A stretch of 64,000 bases of DNA from Paraburkholderia sp. BCC1884 (lineage in GTDB: Bacteria; Pseudomonadota; Gammaproteobacteria; Burkholderiales; Burkholderiaceae). The first letter of the stretch is position 1. Each line of letters starts with the position of its first letter. The stretch lies in contig NZ_CAAJGL010000068.1 in the NCBI RefSeq assembly GCF_900996225.1, forward strand, positions 992,001 to 1,056,000. The letters are read 5' to 3'. A program made the translations under genes and the position numbers. The notes beneath the pieces were generated by a model that was not told where the DNA came from, ran no database searches, and saw only the letters and a list, made by a program, of their open reading frames with translations. Positions 26,638-37,180 of the stretch are shown piece by piece.

Positions 26638-29348
26638 TGTGATCCGAAATATAGTTGACTACAGGGGGCATGAGTAAGGCAGGTCCGCGGCAGTCCGTGC
26701 CAGCCTCTGGCTTAGCTTCAAAACCGTAGGGTCGATCATATCGTTGAAAGTGACTCAGGACCGAGAAGCCGCTCCCACGTGTGGCGCACCGTGGTTCCGG
26801 GCAAAGTGGCAGACGATTCCCGCCGGGCAACGAAGGTATTTGTCTGTTCTCCAGCCGATGCCCGGCAGTTGTTTTAGCCGGCATATATAGCTCCGCCTCA
26901 GGACTATGGGCATTCGGCAACGCCCCTTTGCTGGTGGAATGTGAGAGTCCTGCGTAGGCTAACTTTCAGAAGAAGTCCCGGTGCGACAGGGCTGCGAGCC
27001 AGATTCGCGCCTCGACTTTACGAGTTGCGAATGCCACGACCCGTTCGGTTAGTTGATTCCAACACATATTATTCTCGGGCCTATCAGTCCGGTACGCGAT
27101 TTTTCGGTCATGTCTTGTTCAGGTTTGCATGCGTGGTTTGCCTTTCGTGGGTGCCGTTTCCCGACGTGAGAATGCAAAGGCTCCTTAAGATCATGAATTA
27201 AATAGATATTTAATATTACTGAAAGCCAATTGCGGAAGCGTCAGAAAAAAACATGAGCGATTTGTTCACCGATTCCATTGGTGACTCGAGTTTCAGCACG
27301 CGCTGAATGTGCGTCGAATGGCGAGGTATCGATTGTGCTATCCACAATCCACATACGTTGCCAACGGGCGGCAAGGGCAGTCCGACAGCGTTTCTTCGCG
27401 GAACTCACGGAGGAGTCGCCATGAGAGCGTTGCGCCCATGATTTTATAGCCCTGCGAAATCTCCCGCACTACATCTGTCAAATCGTGGAGGAAGCCGCTC
27501 GACTGTGATCGACCGTGAGCGTCTCAATCAAATAATTTTCCATTGCTTCGAGGCGAATTACCGTTTCCGGTGGAAGCGGAGAGTCTATAAATCAGGGGCT
27601 TGGCGAGCATTCGTCTAGATATACGTGGTGCAGCCAAGGCGCGAGTTCGGCCGCCTTTGCCATCGTTTCCGCGGCGTTCGAATTCGCGTCCGTAGGAGCC
27701 ATATTGTCAGTTCATCACAGCCAGTCAAGCGGATGATCGCGCGTGCTTCTCGGGCGATAAAGGGAGGTCCGGACAAGAGGTCAAGATGAATTTCCGACTG
27801 AAATTCCTGGGAATTTTGCTGGATCAATGCGCATCGATTTTTAGAAAAAGATCTATATTTTCAAATCCGACTGGCGATAAAGCGAGTTGGATTGGATGCA
27901 GACGGAAGCGCATTGGCGCGTCGTCTTATTTCTGCGGGGAGTTTCCGTCTTCCGGAAGTCGAGCGGTGAGTGCGACGCATGGGCCCGAGTTCCATCAGGC
28001 TATTCAAATGTCTCATTGACTGGCGCGGCGCCTATTGTTCGACGTGCAGTGTACCGCGGTCACGACTCTCGGTCCGCTCGATGCGCTCAGCGCCGCTTCG
28101 CCAGGAGGTCGCGTCCGGGCAGTTCAAGGCTGTGCTATCAGACGCATGTCGGATGCGCGGGAATGGGACAAGCGACGGCGCAACTGAGTCCGACGGGCAA
28201 CGAAGTCCTTCGGAATACGTGTCGAAGCCGGCGACCGCTTGAGGCGCAATGATTCAGAGTGGATCATCGTTCGAGGCGTCGTGTATCGATTGCGGCGTAG
28301 ATTGGCAGCAGGTGCAAATCAGCATTCGCTTCGTAGTTCTCCGGCAAGCTTTAGCGGACTGTGCCCTCTGGATGGTGCGATCGCACGCCGCCACGAGGCG
28401 ATCGAAATCAATCTTCGACTTCTCCGCAGGTTGACAACTCGTCGCGGGCAGTGACGCATGTCGTGCGGTTTTGAAAGCATAGTTATTTTATGAGTGTCCG
28501 CCAATCTCCAACGTGAGAACTTTGTAGTTGACGCGATGCCGTGTCGCGGTGCGACGAAACCGATCTTCGGTGCCTTGGCGATGCGCGACACCCGGACTAG
28601 ATTGAGCACCAAGTTTGCGTTAATGAGCATTGGGGTCCGGCAAGGAGCCATGTAGAGGCCATTTGATGACTATTCGCTGCTCACTTTCTGCTTGTGCGCG
28701 TGCACGCGGGAAGATCATAAGGCATTGTCGTGGCGGACAACAGTATGTTTAAGCCGAAAACCAAAGCGTGGAGCAGCGGCGCAGATACAAACGATTTCGG
28801 CCGCGCATGTGCGACCGGGGAGTTGCAACTGGCGGATGATGCCCAGATATCCAAAGTGCATCCATGCAGGTATTAACGCCTTTGGCGACCTAGGAAAAGC
28901 AGATGTGGGTATGTCGGCCTAATTTTCCATAACGCGTAGAGCGGGAGGGTATGCGATGTGACGAAAACCGTCACAGTTACTACATCGGCAAACTGCATGC
29001 TCACGGAGAAAGTGGCCGGTAAGCAGTTTACCCTCATCGCTTGCTGAATTATCGGACCGCCGGCAAGTCATCAGGAAAAGTATATCGCTAGTAGAGAAAC
29101 ATCTTACGTTTGGTTAGCGGACTCGCAGAATGCGTATCTTGCCCTGCGTTCAGGATAGGGTCGGGAAGCCTGCGGTACCGTTTCATCTCAGAGTGCGAAG
29201 GGATGAGTTTGATGGCGGTACCGTGTAAAGCAAATCATGTCACCTGTCGAGTGTCGGCTCAGAAGATCTGTCAGTCGGTTTAGGGTCTGATATCTCTGGT
29301 AGACGGACAGTATGTTGAGATAAATGTTTTTTGGTTTGAAAACGAGAG
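26638..29348. other. Long gene desert (2.7 kb)
   Basis: No coding region can be supported. Reading frames over 27200-28700 break often on both strands and resemble decayed coding DNA (for instance the stretch 27880-28240 gives partial protein-like text in shifting frames), but I could not assign a family. No tRNA or strong hairpin was noticed. Confidence 0.5.
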
Positions 29349-29567
29349 ATGCTTAGTCCACACGAATTTTCGACCTTGATGCTGGTCCACTGCTCGCCTG
29401 GCCAGATTGAACTAGAGCGAATGGAGTTCGGCGCTCTGTTGGAGCGCAATCTAGTTATATTTGAACAATCTACTGGAGGGAATCGCCGAGTTCAATTGAC
29501 GGAGACCGGTCGATTGGTACTAGCGTTGCTCGCTCAAAGACGCGATTTATCAGTTGCCCTTGAGTGA
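29349..29567 (+). CDS. Small winged-helix-like hypothetical protein
   Basis: A 72-residue protein. Its pattern (LSPHEFSTLMLVHCSPGQIE, ELERMEFGALLERNLV, then a basic turn and VQLTETGRLVLALLAQ) is that of a single winged-helix fold like the MarR/PadR wing region, with a helix, a recognition helix and a beta wing ending in TETG. I recall similar short conserved proteins in Paraburkholderia, but cannot confirm. ATG at 29349 is preceded by GAGAG. It is isolated, about 200 bases before the DUF302 gene. Function is unknown; DNA or RNA binding is only suggested by fold. Confidence 0.55.
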   Translation: MLSPHEFSTLMLVHCSPGQIELERMEFGALLERNLVIFEQSTGGNRRVQLTETGRLVLALLAQRRDLSVALE

Positions 29568-29764
29568 GCCTTAGTGGCCATAAGATCCGGCGATTCGAGC
29601 GGCCGCGCCGTGTTATACAAGCGAATGTTCCATCACACGCCGCACCGGGACATAAAAATGGGTGTACAGAGGAACAGGATCTGGATGTGGGAGTGAACGG
29701 GGAGTTACTTGCGGTCTTGATGTTTGTCTGTCGCGGACGATGCTATATCAAAGGAAGAGATGCC

Positions 29765-30160
29765 ATGCACGTTGAAAAGTTGCTCACATGGAATGTGGAA
29801 GATGAAGTCCACACCACAGCGAAGAAAATAGAAAAATTTCTTACCGAAGCGGGTGTGACGGTTTTCGCCGTAATTGATCAACAGCAGTACGCCCGGTCAG
29901 CTGGACTGACGATGGATCCGTTGGTAGAAATCCTCTTCGGTAACCCGCGTGTTGGCACACCGCTGATGCAAGCTAACCCGATTTCAGCATTTGACCTCCC
30001 TCTCAAAGTTCTGGTGATCTCGTGTGGTGGAAATGGGGCGACAGTCAAAATGCTGCGTCCCGAAATTTTGTCGGAACGCTACGGATGTACGGAAGCGTTG
30101 GCAGACATGGTCGTTGGTGGTGCGGCGAAGCTCGTCGAGCGTGCTGTGCGGGGTGGATGA
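29765..30160 (+). CDS. DUF302-domain protein
   Basis: A 131-residue protein whose central part (EDEVHTTAKKIEKFLTEAGV, then FAVIDQQQYARSAGL, MDPLVEILFGNPRVGTPLM) is the DUF302 domain, a small alpha/beta fold found alone or fused to other domains and of unknown biochemical role. ATG at 29765 follows AAGGAAGAGA; a frame extends further upstream to 29564 but has no family similarity. It stands 46 bases before the cysteine hydrolase gene and is likely co-transcribed with it. Confidence 0.82.
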   Translation: MHVEKLLTWNVEDEVHTTAKKIEKFLTEAGVTVFAVIDQQQYARSAGLTMDPLVEILFGNPRVGTPLMQANPISAFDLPLKVLVISCGGNGATVKMLRPEILSERYGCTEALADMVVGGAAKLVERAVRGG

Positions 30161-30206
30161 GCGGAGCTTCCTGAGGACCGCAATTTTCTTTTTTGGGAGA
30201 GAGTCA

Positions 30207-30854
30207 ATGAATCTGAGTAAATTGAACACCGCGATCGTTTTTATCGATCCTCAAAACGATGTACTGAGTGACCGCGGTGCCAACTGGGAGGCTGTCGGCG
30301 CGAGCGTTATGGAAAACCATACCGTTGAGAACATGGAGCGTATCTTTAAAGCGGCGAAGGAGCGCGATTACCCAGTCTACATCTCTCCGCATTACTTCTA
30401 TCCGACTGATGTGACATGGAAGATGAACGGGCCCGTCGAGCAAAGTGAATTTGACAATCATTCGTTTGCGAGGAAGGGAGCATTGGACCTTACAGGCTTC
30501 AGGGATTCGGGGGCAGACTGGCTTGACCGGTTTAAGCCCTACATTGAAGACGGGAAAACCATCGTGGTGAGCCCACACAAAGTTTTCGGTCCCCAAACGA
30601 ATGATCTGGTGCTCCAGTTGCGTAAGCGTCGGGTGGAAAAAATCCTTCTAGGCGGAATGATCGCCAATCTTTGCGTCGAGTCGCATCTTCGCGAACTGCT
30701 GGAGCAGGGTTTCGAAATTTCGGTAATTAAAGATGCGGTTGCAGGGCCGCGTCATCCCGAATGGGGTGATGGTTACAAAGCTGCCGTGACGAATTATCAT
30801 TTTCTTGCGCATGCGGTGCTGACTACAGACGAAGTCCTGGTGGCCATGAACTAA
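30207..30854 (+). CDS. Cysteine hydrolase, isochorismatase family
   Basis: A 215-residue alpha/beta hydrolase of the isochorismatase superfamily, which hydrolyses amides (nicotinamidase, ureidoacrylate or biuret-type) or enol ethers. The catalytic triad is complete: Asp14 (VFIDPQND), Lys125 (SPHKVFGPQTND) and Cys156 (MIANLCVESHLRELLE), the last making an amidase more likely than true isochorismatase. ATG at 30207 has GGGAGAGAG just upstream; the frame is open back to 30024 but overlaps the DUF302 gene. It ends a two-gene unit with DUF302. Confidence 0.9.
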   Translation: MNLSKLNTAIVFIDPQNDVLSDRGANWEAVGASVMENHTVENMERIFKAAKERDYPVYISPHYFYPTDVTWKMNGPVEQSEFDNHSFARKGALDLTGFRDSGADWLDRFKPYIEDGKTIVVSPHKVFGPQTNDLVLQLRKRRVEKILLGGMIANLCVESHLRELLEQGFEISVIKDAVAGPRHPEWGDGYKAAVTNYHFLAHAVLTTDEVLVAMN

Positions 30855-31299
30855 GGAGGTCGCGGGAACTACATAGTCGATCGGATTTAGTCGGAATGTG
30901 GGAGGAAAGCCTACATCTTGTGGGGGGCGGCCCAGACGTAAGACGGATTAGTGTGCGAAACATATGCTTTGGTATTTTTGATCGTTACAAGAGGGTATAA
31001 ATGCACTCACTGAGTGGACGCAATAAGTCTGCGAGTCTTTGAGCCGCTAAGGGTTTCGAACGGTTGCCTGAGAAATTGGGCAAATCTGATCACTGGGGCT
31101 AAAGGTTGCAACACGTCTTTTTTAGCGTTCAGAGACGTGGATGAGACCTGTATAGATTGGTGAGGTGCCAGCTCACTTGGGCGTCGTGGTGGCTCCGTTA
31201 CGCCGCCGGCGCTGGCTTCTACCGACTTGCCGGACGCTGGGTGGGCTATCGTCGATACGGGCCCGATGACGTGCGCGCGTTGCCGGGCCTTGCACGACC

Positions 31300-31700
31300 T
31301 GCGTCAGGTAAGACCGTCTTTTGCGCATGGGTCTCATCACATGACGAGGCGGCGCGGTTCCACACGCAAGCCACACGATTGCAAAAAAATCTACCAGGCC
31401 GGATATACTGACATCGAAGCGGTGACCGACTTGGGCAGTTGTCTGAACTACCGCAAGAGGGGTCCGCAGCCGCCGCTCCAGGATATCCTGCGAAGTCGTG
31501 TAACGCGGTTCGTGCTGGAGGTCCGGGTGCTTCGCTTTGGCAGTGAACTGCTCTTTCGCACTGCGACTTCTTCCGCGTTGAAATTGTCGTCCTGGATGTT
31601 AGCCGTGAGCAACTACTCACCGAAAACCCCGTTGAGATCCTCACGGTATTCTTATTCCGGCTGTGCGGCCCGCGCCGCCGCAAGAACGGCAACGCGTTGA
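31300..31700 (+). pseudogene. IS607 serine recombinase (tnpA) remnant
   Basis: Pieces of the recombinase remain in different frames: CAWVSSHDEAARFHTQATRLQ (31322-31384) with the catalytic serine region, DIEAVTDLGSCLNYRKRG (about 31412-31465), FVLEVRVLRFGSELLFRT (about 31508-31561), and an Arg/Ala-rich end. Small insertions and deletions break the frame at least twice. Confidence 0.78.
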
Positions 31701-31707
31701 CGGCCTG

Positions 31708-31930
31708 ATGCTGTCGACCACCCAGACGCGGCTGAATCTCGCAGCTCGCGACTCCTAGGTGCTTGCGCGGATGGCCGTGCTGTACGAGCGCATCGCAGAT
31801 CGCGGCGGCAAGGCGAAGTCGCAAAAGACCGCGCTCTGCCGGGAGCATGGCATCTCTGCCAGAATGTTCAACGCTATTGTGATCGAACAACGAGGTCCGC
31901 TGGATGGCACCTTGTCGGTCGAACCGAGCA
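31708..31930 (+). pseudogene. TnpB-type gene remnant (N-terminal part only)
   Basis: From ATG 31708 the frame reads MLSTTQTRLNL, meets a TAG at 31756-31758, and continues VLARMAVLYERIADRGGKAK and CREHGISARMFNAIVIEQRG, which I recognise as the N-terminal part of TnpB proteins that accompany IS607 recombinases. The RuvC nuclease region and the right end, where the guide RNA would be encoded, are gone, so RNA-guided cutting is not possible. A few residues seem deleted around ERIADRGG. Confidence 0.72.
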
Positions 31931-31933
31931 TGG

Positions 31934-32335
31934 TTATTCGAGGTAGCAGGAACGCCATTCCACTACAGCAGATTTTAGAATCATGGCTCCCGCATTGATT
32001 GGCCTCGGGCGGCCCGTCGGCTGATAAATAGGATCGCCACGTTTGATTTGCGCCCTGCTCAGCGCGCAAACTCCTGGACCCCTTGCGTGTCCGGTGCGCC
32101 AAACCTGCTCGCCGTAGTTACACACTGTTGAATCGTGCCATGAAACTGTGACCGATGTCTCAGTCGGTTCATCAAGCAGGTTGACTATCGTGTTTTCCGA
32201 GAGACAAGGTGATTTGAAATTACTCTGTAGCTGCAAATCCGTATCTTCGTGTTCGTCGGCGCGATGAGAAGGGGGCGCGGTCAGCAGGTCCACTGTCCGA
32301 GACCAGGGATCGATGATTTGCATAACATCTTGCAT
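31934..32335 (-). CDS. DUF3331-domain protein
   Basis: A 133-residue protein. The C-terminal half carries the DUF3331 pattern: SVTVSWHDSTVCNYGEQVWR, then GVCALSRAQIKRGDPIYQP and PINAGAMIL. The short conserved N-terminal box IDPWSRTVDLLTAP is also typical. DUF3331 proteins are, to my knowledge, mainly found in Burkholderiaceae and have no known function; the paired CxYGEQVWR/CALS elements suggest a small structured domain. ATG at 32335 is preceded by AGGAG with a five-base spacer. Its stop lies against the broken right side of IS607 copy B, so the last residues may have been changed by that event. Confidence 0.72.
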   Translation of the reverse strand: MQDVMQIIDPWSRTVDLLTAPPSHRADEHEDTDLQLQSNFKSPCLSENTIVNLLDEPTETSVTVSWHDSTVCNYGEQVWRTGHARGPGVCALSRAQIKRGDPIYQPTGRPRPINAGAMILKSAVVEWRSCYLE

Positions 32336-32950
32336 GAGAACTCCTGTGGACGATTGATGATTAGCCGTTGCAATGGGTATTCAAGTTCGGACGCAGGTTT
32401 GCAAGTGAGGACACGGAACGATCCGAATCCAGTCGATGCGGACGCCGGTTGCAGCCGCGACGTTCTCGCTCGGCCACACAAAACCATATCCATGTACTTT
32501 CAAGCGTTTCATTGCCGCATTGGAACGTGCGTCTATGCAGCAATTCTCTACAGGGTAGCCGCGCTTTGCAGAGCCTTGGCTACCCCACAGCAAAGTCGTC
32601 AAGTTCATTCGGTTAGGTTGCGATTTGAAAACCTTAGGGGGCTGCAATATCTCATGGCGTTTGATCGCAGCCCTCACCGTTGGCGACCGATGAAGGGCAG
32701 AACTCGCTTATAGACAGTGTCATATAGAGCGTCCCTGTTGTCTTGCACAAGATCACTGCAATATCTCAATTCAACTATACGACGCGTTGCCGTCGTCTCG
32801 CTAACTGGACGAAGGCGGACGACGGCTGACAAATTAGATTAGGACTTGCGGTTTCGAGAACCGCGGGGCGGCGAGAAATACGAGGTGGTAAGTCTTATAT
32901 GAGCGCGGCAGCCTGTATAAGGCGGCACCAAGACAACCGCCCTGAGACCA
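32336..32950. other. Intergenic gap, no gene recognised
   Basis: Overlapping frames on both strands show no recognised domain. This gap lies between the DUF3331 gene start and the porin terminator. Confidence 0.45.
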
Positions 32951-32956
32951 GCATTG

Positions 32957-32989
32957 GAGGGGCTAAGCCGCGGTTGAGCGTAGCCCCTC
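32957..32989 (-). terminator. Probable porin terminator
   Basis: GAGGGGCTA (32957-32965) and TAGCCCCTC (32981-32989) form a perfect 9-bp stem with a 15-base loop, seven bases after the porin stop. No U-run follows on the minus strand. Confidence 0.5.
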
Positions 32990-32995
32990 TTGCGG

Positions 32996-34195
32996 TTAGA
33001 ACCGGTGTTTGAGACCTACCGACACTACGGCCTGTTTATTGTCCGATGACGGTGTGAGTGTGAAAACTCCCGCGTCGAAGGCAGCGATGCCATTACCGCC
33101 TCCAACGCGCTGATACACACCCTCAAGGTAGATATCCGTCCTGGACGAGAGCAGATAGTCGGCCTGCACCATACCCTGATTCCAGTGCGGATTGGCGCGG
33201 GAAGACGCCGAAGAGAAGCTTGCCATTGTGTAGGTATAAGCGGCACCCAAACTCAGGTCTCGTCGCAAGAAGTAGCGACCGTTGATTTCAAAGTTGTCGA
33301 ACTTGATATAGTTGCCAGCTCCGTTTGACGGGCCCGGCAGGGCGCCGTTGCTCAGGCTGCCACCAAGTGACAGGGCGGTCACGCTCGCAGTTGAGGAATG
33401 GGTCCAGACAAGGCCAACGGACGACTTGCCAAACATGTACTGTGCACCAACCCCGTATGTTCTCTGCATCCCGCCTGCGGTTAACGCGTCACCGTCGCCC
33501 GTGCTGGCAGCGCCCGTGGCATTCGGTGAGTTTGGATTGCGATTGATCTGGAGGTAGGCCGCTGCTAGGTTAACAGGGCCCACCGTATAAGTCACCCCGG
33601 CGCTGTACGCTGCGTTGTTTGAGATGTCTCCAGCTTCATTCGAAAAAGCGTACATCGCACCTACTGTCACTCCGTGGAACGGCGCACTACTGAACTTGAC
33701 GGAATTATTCAACCGCATGTTGTTGTTCAGATTGTCGTTATCGTACGGATGTTGCGCAAGGTTACCGCCAAAACCCGAACCCGTTGAGCCGAGTGGGGCT
33801 AGGTAAGTGACCATGAAATCGTACTGTCGGCCCATCGTCAATGTGCCATATTGTGTCGAACTTATTCCAACCCACGCTTGGCGGCCGAACAGGTCGCCGC
33901 CGTTTTTCAGCGTACCGTTCGTAGAATTGAACCCACTTTCCAGTAAGAAAACGGCGCGAAAGCCGCCACCGAGGTCTTCAGTGCCACGCAGGCCCCAACG
34001 CGGGGTATTGATGGTGCCTGCGAGCTCTTGCCATTGTGTACCACCGCCGGTTGATGGTTTGGCGGCGTTCAGTCGGGCGTTGCTGCTATACGCGATGCCA
34101 GTATCGATCAAACCATAAAGCGAGACGCTGCTTTGCGCGTGTGCCGCGGTGGCGACCAACACGGCAGTAGCGGCAGCAAGAGTCCGGTATTTCAT
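32996..34195 (-). CDS. OmpC-family trimeric porin
   Basis: An outer-membrane beta-barrel of 399 residues in the Burkholderia/Bordetella porin family. The signal peptide is MKYRTLAAATAVLVATAAHA with cleavage before QSSVSLYG, the usual first strand. GLRGTEDLGGGFRAVFLLESG and FGRQAWVGISS are family hallmarks, and the C-terminus ends in phenylalanine (VGLKHRF), the signal for barrel assembly. ATG at 34195 follows GGAGGAAATCAA; the frame is open further upstream, but that part is not a signal peptide. It stands alone on the minus strand. It admits small solutes; the specificity is unknown. Confidence 0.93.
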   Translation of the reverse strand: MKYRTLAAATAVLVATAAHAQSSVSLYGLIDTGIAYSSNARLNAAKPSTGGGTQWQELAGTINTPRWGLRGTEDLGGGFRAVFLLESGFNSTNGTLKNGGDLFGRQAWVGISSTQYGTLTMGRQYDFMVTYLAPLGSTGSGFGGNLAQHPYDNDNLNNNMRLNNSVKFSSAPFHGVTVGAMYAFSNEAGDISNNAAYSAGVTYTVGPVNLAAAYLQINRNPNSPNATGAASTGDGDALTAGGMQRTYGVGAQYMFGKSSVGLVWTHSSTASVTALSLGGSLSNGALPGPSNGAGNYIKFDNFEINGRYFLRRDLSLGAAYTYTMASFSSASSRANPHWNQGMVQADYLLSSRTDIYLEGVYQRVGGGNGIAAFDAGVFTLTPSSDNKQAVVSVGLKHRF

Positions 34196-35125
34196 TTGAT
34201 TTCCTCCGTTATTAAGTTTGACTAAGGAACAGACCATCACATGAGGCCATGTATAAAAGATCCGCGCGTGCAATATGCCGCAGAATCGCCCGGAGTGCTT
34301 TCTCGCAGTTAGACCTGTCACAAAACGTACACGTCTTGGGAACCCAACTCGCGCGGGGCTCGGCGATAAAGAGCGCATCTTTTGACGGTTGAACCTCGTT
34401 GCAGGCACGCAACGGAAGATTGGTAATTTTCTCGAAAAGCTTGAGTCTCAGTGCTGCGACACCTGTCGCGTGCTTTGTAATCGTGCGTATCTTATAGCCA
34501 CGGTTGTTTTTTATAATGACGCCAGTCATAGAGCCAAAAACCGAGAACACGCCAGTTGGCTACAACATGATCGACGGTGATTGGAATAGCCTGGGAAGGC
34601 TTACGCGACCCAAAGAATTCGGACATGTTTCTTCAGAGACGGCCTAAGATCTCGGAGCCTGCTGCTAGGGGCGTCAGTCCACCGCGAACTGCGAAGCCCA
34701 ATGTTTCTGATTTCTTAAAGCAAATCGAAATTGTGCCTATCTGTGTTCCCGTGCTGTGTGACCGTCTTGCCCTCGAGCTTCTAGCAAAGTAACCGGGGTT
34801 CGCGTGTGAGTTGCTGGCGCGAGGGGTATGGTGCACGATCCTTGGCACGTCAACTAGACATAGCTCTTACCGTTGCGAAGTTCAACTCGCCACGCGGATT
34901 CTCCACCGCCCCAAATTTTTTCAGGAGGCTAGGTTGTTAGCACCCGTTGTTCCCTGCGACAGAGTTTTTGCGTGAAAATTTCGTTGCTTCTGAAAAAGGA
35001 CCGCAGATGAATATGTATAACCTTGTTGTGAGCTGGCCAACTGCAAGTCAACGATCTCGAGTCATGCTATCTAAGCGCAGATGTCAATGAAGTACTAACG
35101 ATTGAAATTGCATTGGAGATCCACC
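34196..35125. other. Intergenic gap, no gene recognised
   Basis: This contains the divergent promoter regions of the porin and the small membrane protein. Short frames only. Confidence 0.45.
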
Positions 35126-35575
35126 ATGCCTCAAGCAGCGTTTGCCGAGGAGCCGGTGCTGGATGCTTTTCCTACTGTCGATCGAAAAAGTCCTCCGCGC
35201 GGACGTTGGCTTATTCTGTTTAGAAGTTTCTCTATGTTTTTTTTGGTCGGCGTGTCGATCTTGGAGGCGCCGTTCGAATTTTGGTTGGCCGGTGAAGACT
35301 ACTCGCGGGTTGCGTTGCTCGTATCTAAAGTGATCCTTCTTCTTGTCGTGGTTCTAGCCGCGCGTTGTGTTCTGTTGGCAGAAATCCTGCTTGTTCTTGT
35401 CTGTGGCTTCGGCGTAGTGGCGGTGGCGCCATCGTTACACGCAGTCTACCAATTCTCGGTATGGGTATTTGGTCTATGTATGTTGGAAGTCGCCGCGAAG
35501 ATCAGCATCATCTTGAGCTTTTTGCCAAACGTAATTGGCCAATGGAGGCAACCGCGTGGCCCGACCGGCGGATGA
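35126..35575 (+). CDS. Small membrane protein of unknown function
   Basis: A 149-residue protein with a polar N-terminus (about 30 residues) and four hydrophobic stretches (about 30-50, 62-80, 82-105, 108-132), so it is probably an inner-membrane protein with three or four helices. No family is recognised. ATG at 35126 is chosen because GGAG lies seven bases before it. The next gene is a catalase 144 bases downstream on the same strand; a shared transcript is possible, and membrane partners of catalases are known in other organisms, but nothing here proves a link. Confidence 0.6.
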   Translation: MPQAAFAEEPVLDAFPTVDRKSPPRGRWLILFRSFSMFFLVGVSILEAPFEFWLAGEDYSRVALLVSKVILLLVVVLAARCVLLAEILLVLVCGFGVVAVAPSLHAVYQFSVWVFGLCMLEVAAKISIILSFLPNVIGQWRQPRGPTGG

Positions 35576-35719
35576 GTCAGGGCCGAGAGTTCGACTTAAC
35601 CAACTTCTTTCAAGACAAGCATGTTCAGCGAGCAAAATCGGTTCGAAATCGATTTGGCTATCGTGGATAGAGTGAGGACATCGCTCCGATCATTCAGACA
35701 AAATTTTTTTGAGATCGAT

Positions 35720-37180
35720 ATGAAGAAATTGACAACGGCATTTGGTGCTCCGGTGCCTGACAACCAGAATATCCAGACGGCTGGTCCGCGCGGGCCCGCA
35801 CTGTTACAGGATGTATGGCTGCTTGAAAAGCTGGCACACTTCGATCGCGAAGTCATTCCCGAGCGGCGCATGCATGCGAAGGGTGCTGGGGCATTTGGAA
35901 CATTCACAGTGACGCATGACATTACGAGATTTACGAAGGCAAAGATGTTTTCGGAAATCGGAAAGCAAACGGAAATGTTCGCCCGATTTTCCACCGTAGC
36001 GGGAGAACGCGGTGCCGCTGATGCAGAGCGGGATATCCGTGGCTTTGCAATGAAATTCTATACTGAAGAAGGAAACTGGGATCTTGTAGGCAACAACACA
36101 CCTGTGTTTTTCCACCGGGACCCTTTGAAATTTCCGGACCTGAACCACGCGATCAAACGCGATCCCAGGACGGGTATGCGTAGCGCGCAGAACCAGTGGG
36201 ACTATTGGACGCAAATCCCTGAGTCGCTGCATCAGGTGACCATCACGATGAGTGATCGAGGCATCCCGTATTCCTTCCGCCACATGCACGGATTTGGCAG
36301 TCACACCTACAGTTTCCTGAATGAAGGCAGAGAACGTTTCTGGGTGAAATTTCACCTTCACACCCAACAGGGTATCCGGAATATCACAGACGCGGAAGCG
36401 GAGAGCGTCGTGTCGAAGGACCGCGAATCGAACCAGCGTGATCTGTATAACGCCATTGAACGGGGTGACTATCCGCAATGGAAAATGTTCGTGCAGATCA
36501 TGTCGGAGAGTGAGGCGGCCGATTACCATCTCAATCCATTTGACCTGACTAAGGTTTGGCCGAAGAACGACTATCCCTTGATTGAGGTCGGTGTCATGGA
36601 ACTGAATCGCAATCCAGAGAATTTCTTCCAGGACGTTGAGCAAGCCGCGTTTTCGCCTTCGACCATTGTGCCGGGAATTAGCTTTTCACCTGACAAGATG
36701 CTACAGGCACGACTGTTTTCCTATACAGACACGCAACGCTACCGCCTGTCTGTAAATTATTGGCAAATTCCAGTCAATGCTCCTCGCAAGGCCGCGTATG
36801 TCAACAGCTACCATCGGGATGGTATAGGGCGAGCAGATGGCAATGCCGGCGGCAAGACCAGTTACAACCCAAATACGACGGGGGAATGGCTTGATCAGCC
36901 CGACTTCAGCGAACCACCGCTATTGATAGAAGGTGTGGCTGACCGATGGGATCATCATGCCGACCACGACAACTTCTCGCAACCAGGCAATCTCTTCCGG
37001 CTGATGGACCGTGATGAGCGACAACGTCTTTTTGACAATACGGCTCGTGCATTGATCGGTACGACTGAGCCGGTCCAGCAGTTGCACATCGCGCACTGTG
37101 CCAAGGCCGACCCCGCGTATGGCGAGGGTGTCGCCGAGGCCATCCGGCGCATCCATGATTCAGAAGCTAAACCGACATAG
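35720..37180 (+). CDS. Monofunctional haem catalase (small-subunit type)
   Basis: A 486-residue clade 3-like catalase that converts hydrogen peroxide to water and oxygen. The distal histidine is in [13 protein letters not shown] (His52), the distal asparagine in [17 protein letters not shown], and the proximal tyrosine in [13 protein letters not shown]. The length fits small-subunit enzymes such as KatA. ATG at 35720 is selected over the longer frame from 35621 because catalases begin near this point and GAGA precedes it. A long open frame on the opposite strand (35804-36643) is a shadow of the high coding density. It probably has its own promoter in the 144-base gap; no OxyR gene is nearby. 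Confidence 0.94.
   Translation: MKKLTTAFGAPVPDNQNIQTAGPRGPALLQDVWLLEKLAHFDREVIPERRMHAKGAGAFGTFTVTHDITRFTKAKMFSEIGKQTEMFARFSTVAGERGAADAERDIRGFAMKFYTEEGNWDLVGNNTPVFFHRDPLKFPDLNHAIKRDPRTGMRSAQNQWDYWTQIPESLHQVTITMSDRGIPYSFRHMHGFGSHTYSFLNEGRERFWVKFHLHTQQGIRNITDAEAESVVSKDRESNQRDLYNAIERGDYPQWKMFVQIMSESEAADYHLNPFDLTKVWPKNDYPLIEVGVMELNRNPENFFQDVEQAAFSPSTIVPGISFSPDKMLQARLFSYTDTQRYRLSVNYWQIPVNAPRKAAYVNSYHRDGIGRADGNAGGKTSYNPNTTGEWLDQPDFSEPPLLIEGVADRWDHHADHDNFSQPGNLFRLMDRDERQRLFDNTARALIGTTEPVQQLHIAHCAKADPAYGEGVAEAIRRIHDSEAKPT

Larger units (their letters stand above)
31051..31930 (+). mobile_element. Decayed IS607-family element, copy B
   Basis: Homologous to copy A from its first bases (GGGTTTCGAAC at 31051) and continuing further right into a tnpB fragment. 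Both transposition genes are broken and the right end is missing, cut close to the stop codon of the DUF3331 gene on the other strand. Copies A and B are in direct orientation 14 kb apart. Confidence 0.78.

Noticed and set aside
31708-31930. Active TnpB/omega-RNA system
   Set aside because: Only the N-terminal part remains, with an internal stop, and the nuclease domain and right end are missing.
35804-36643. Long minus-strand open frame (279 codons) opposite the catalase
   Set aside because: It lies fully inside the catalase gene and has no recognisable domain; it follows from the codon pattern of the real gene.
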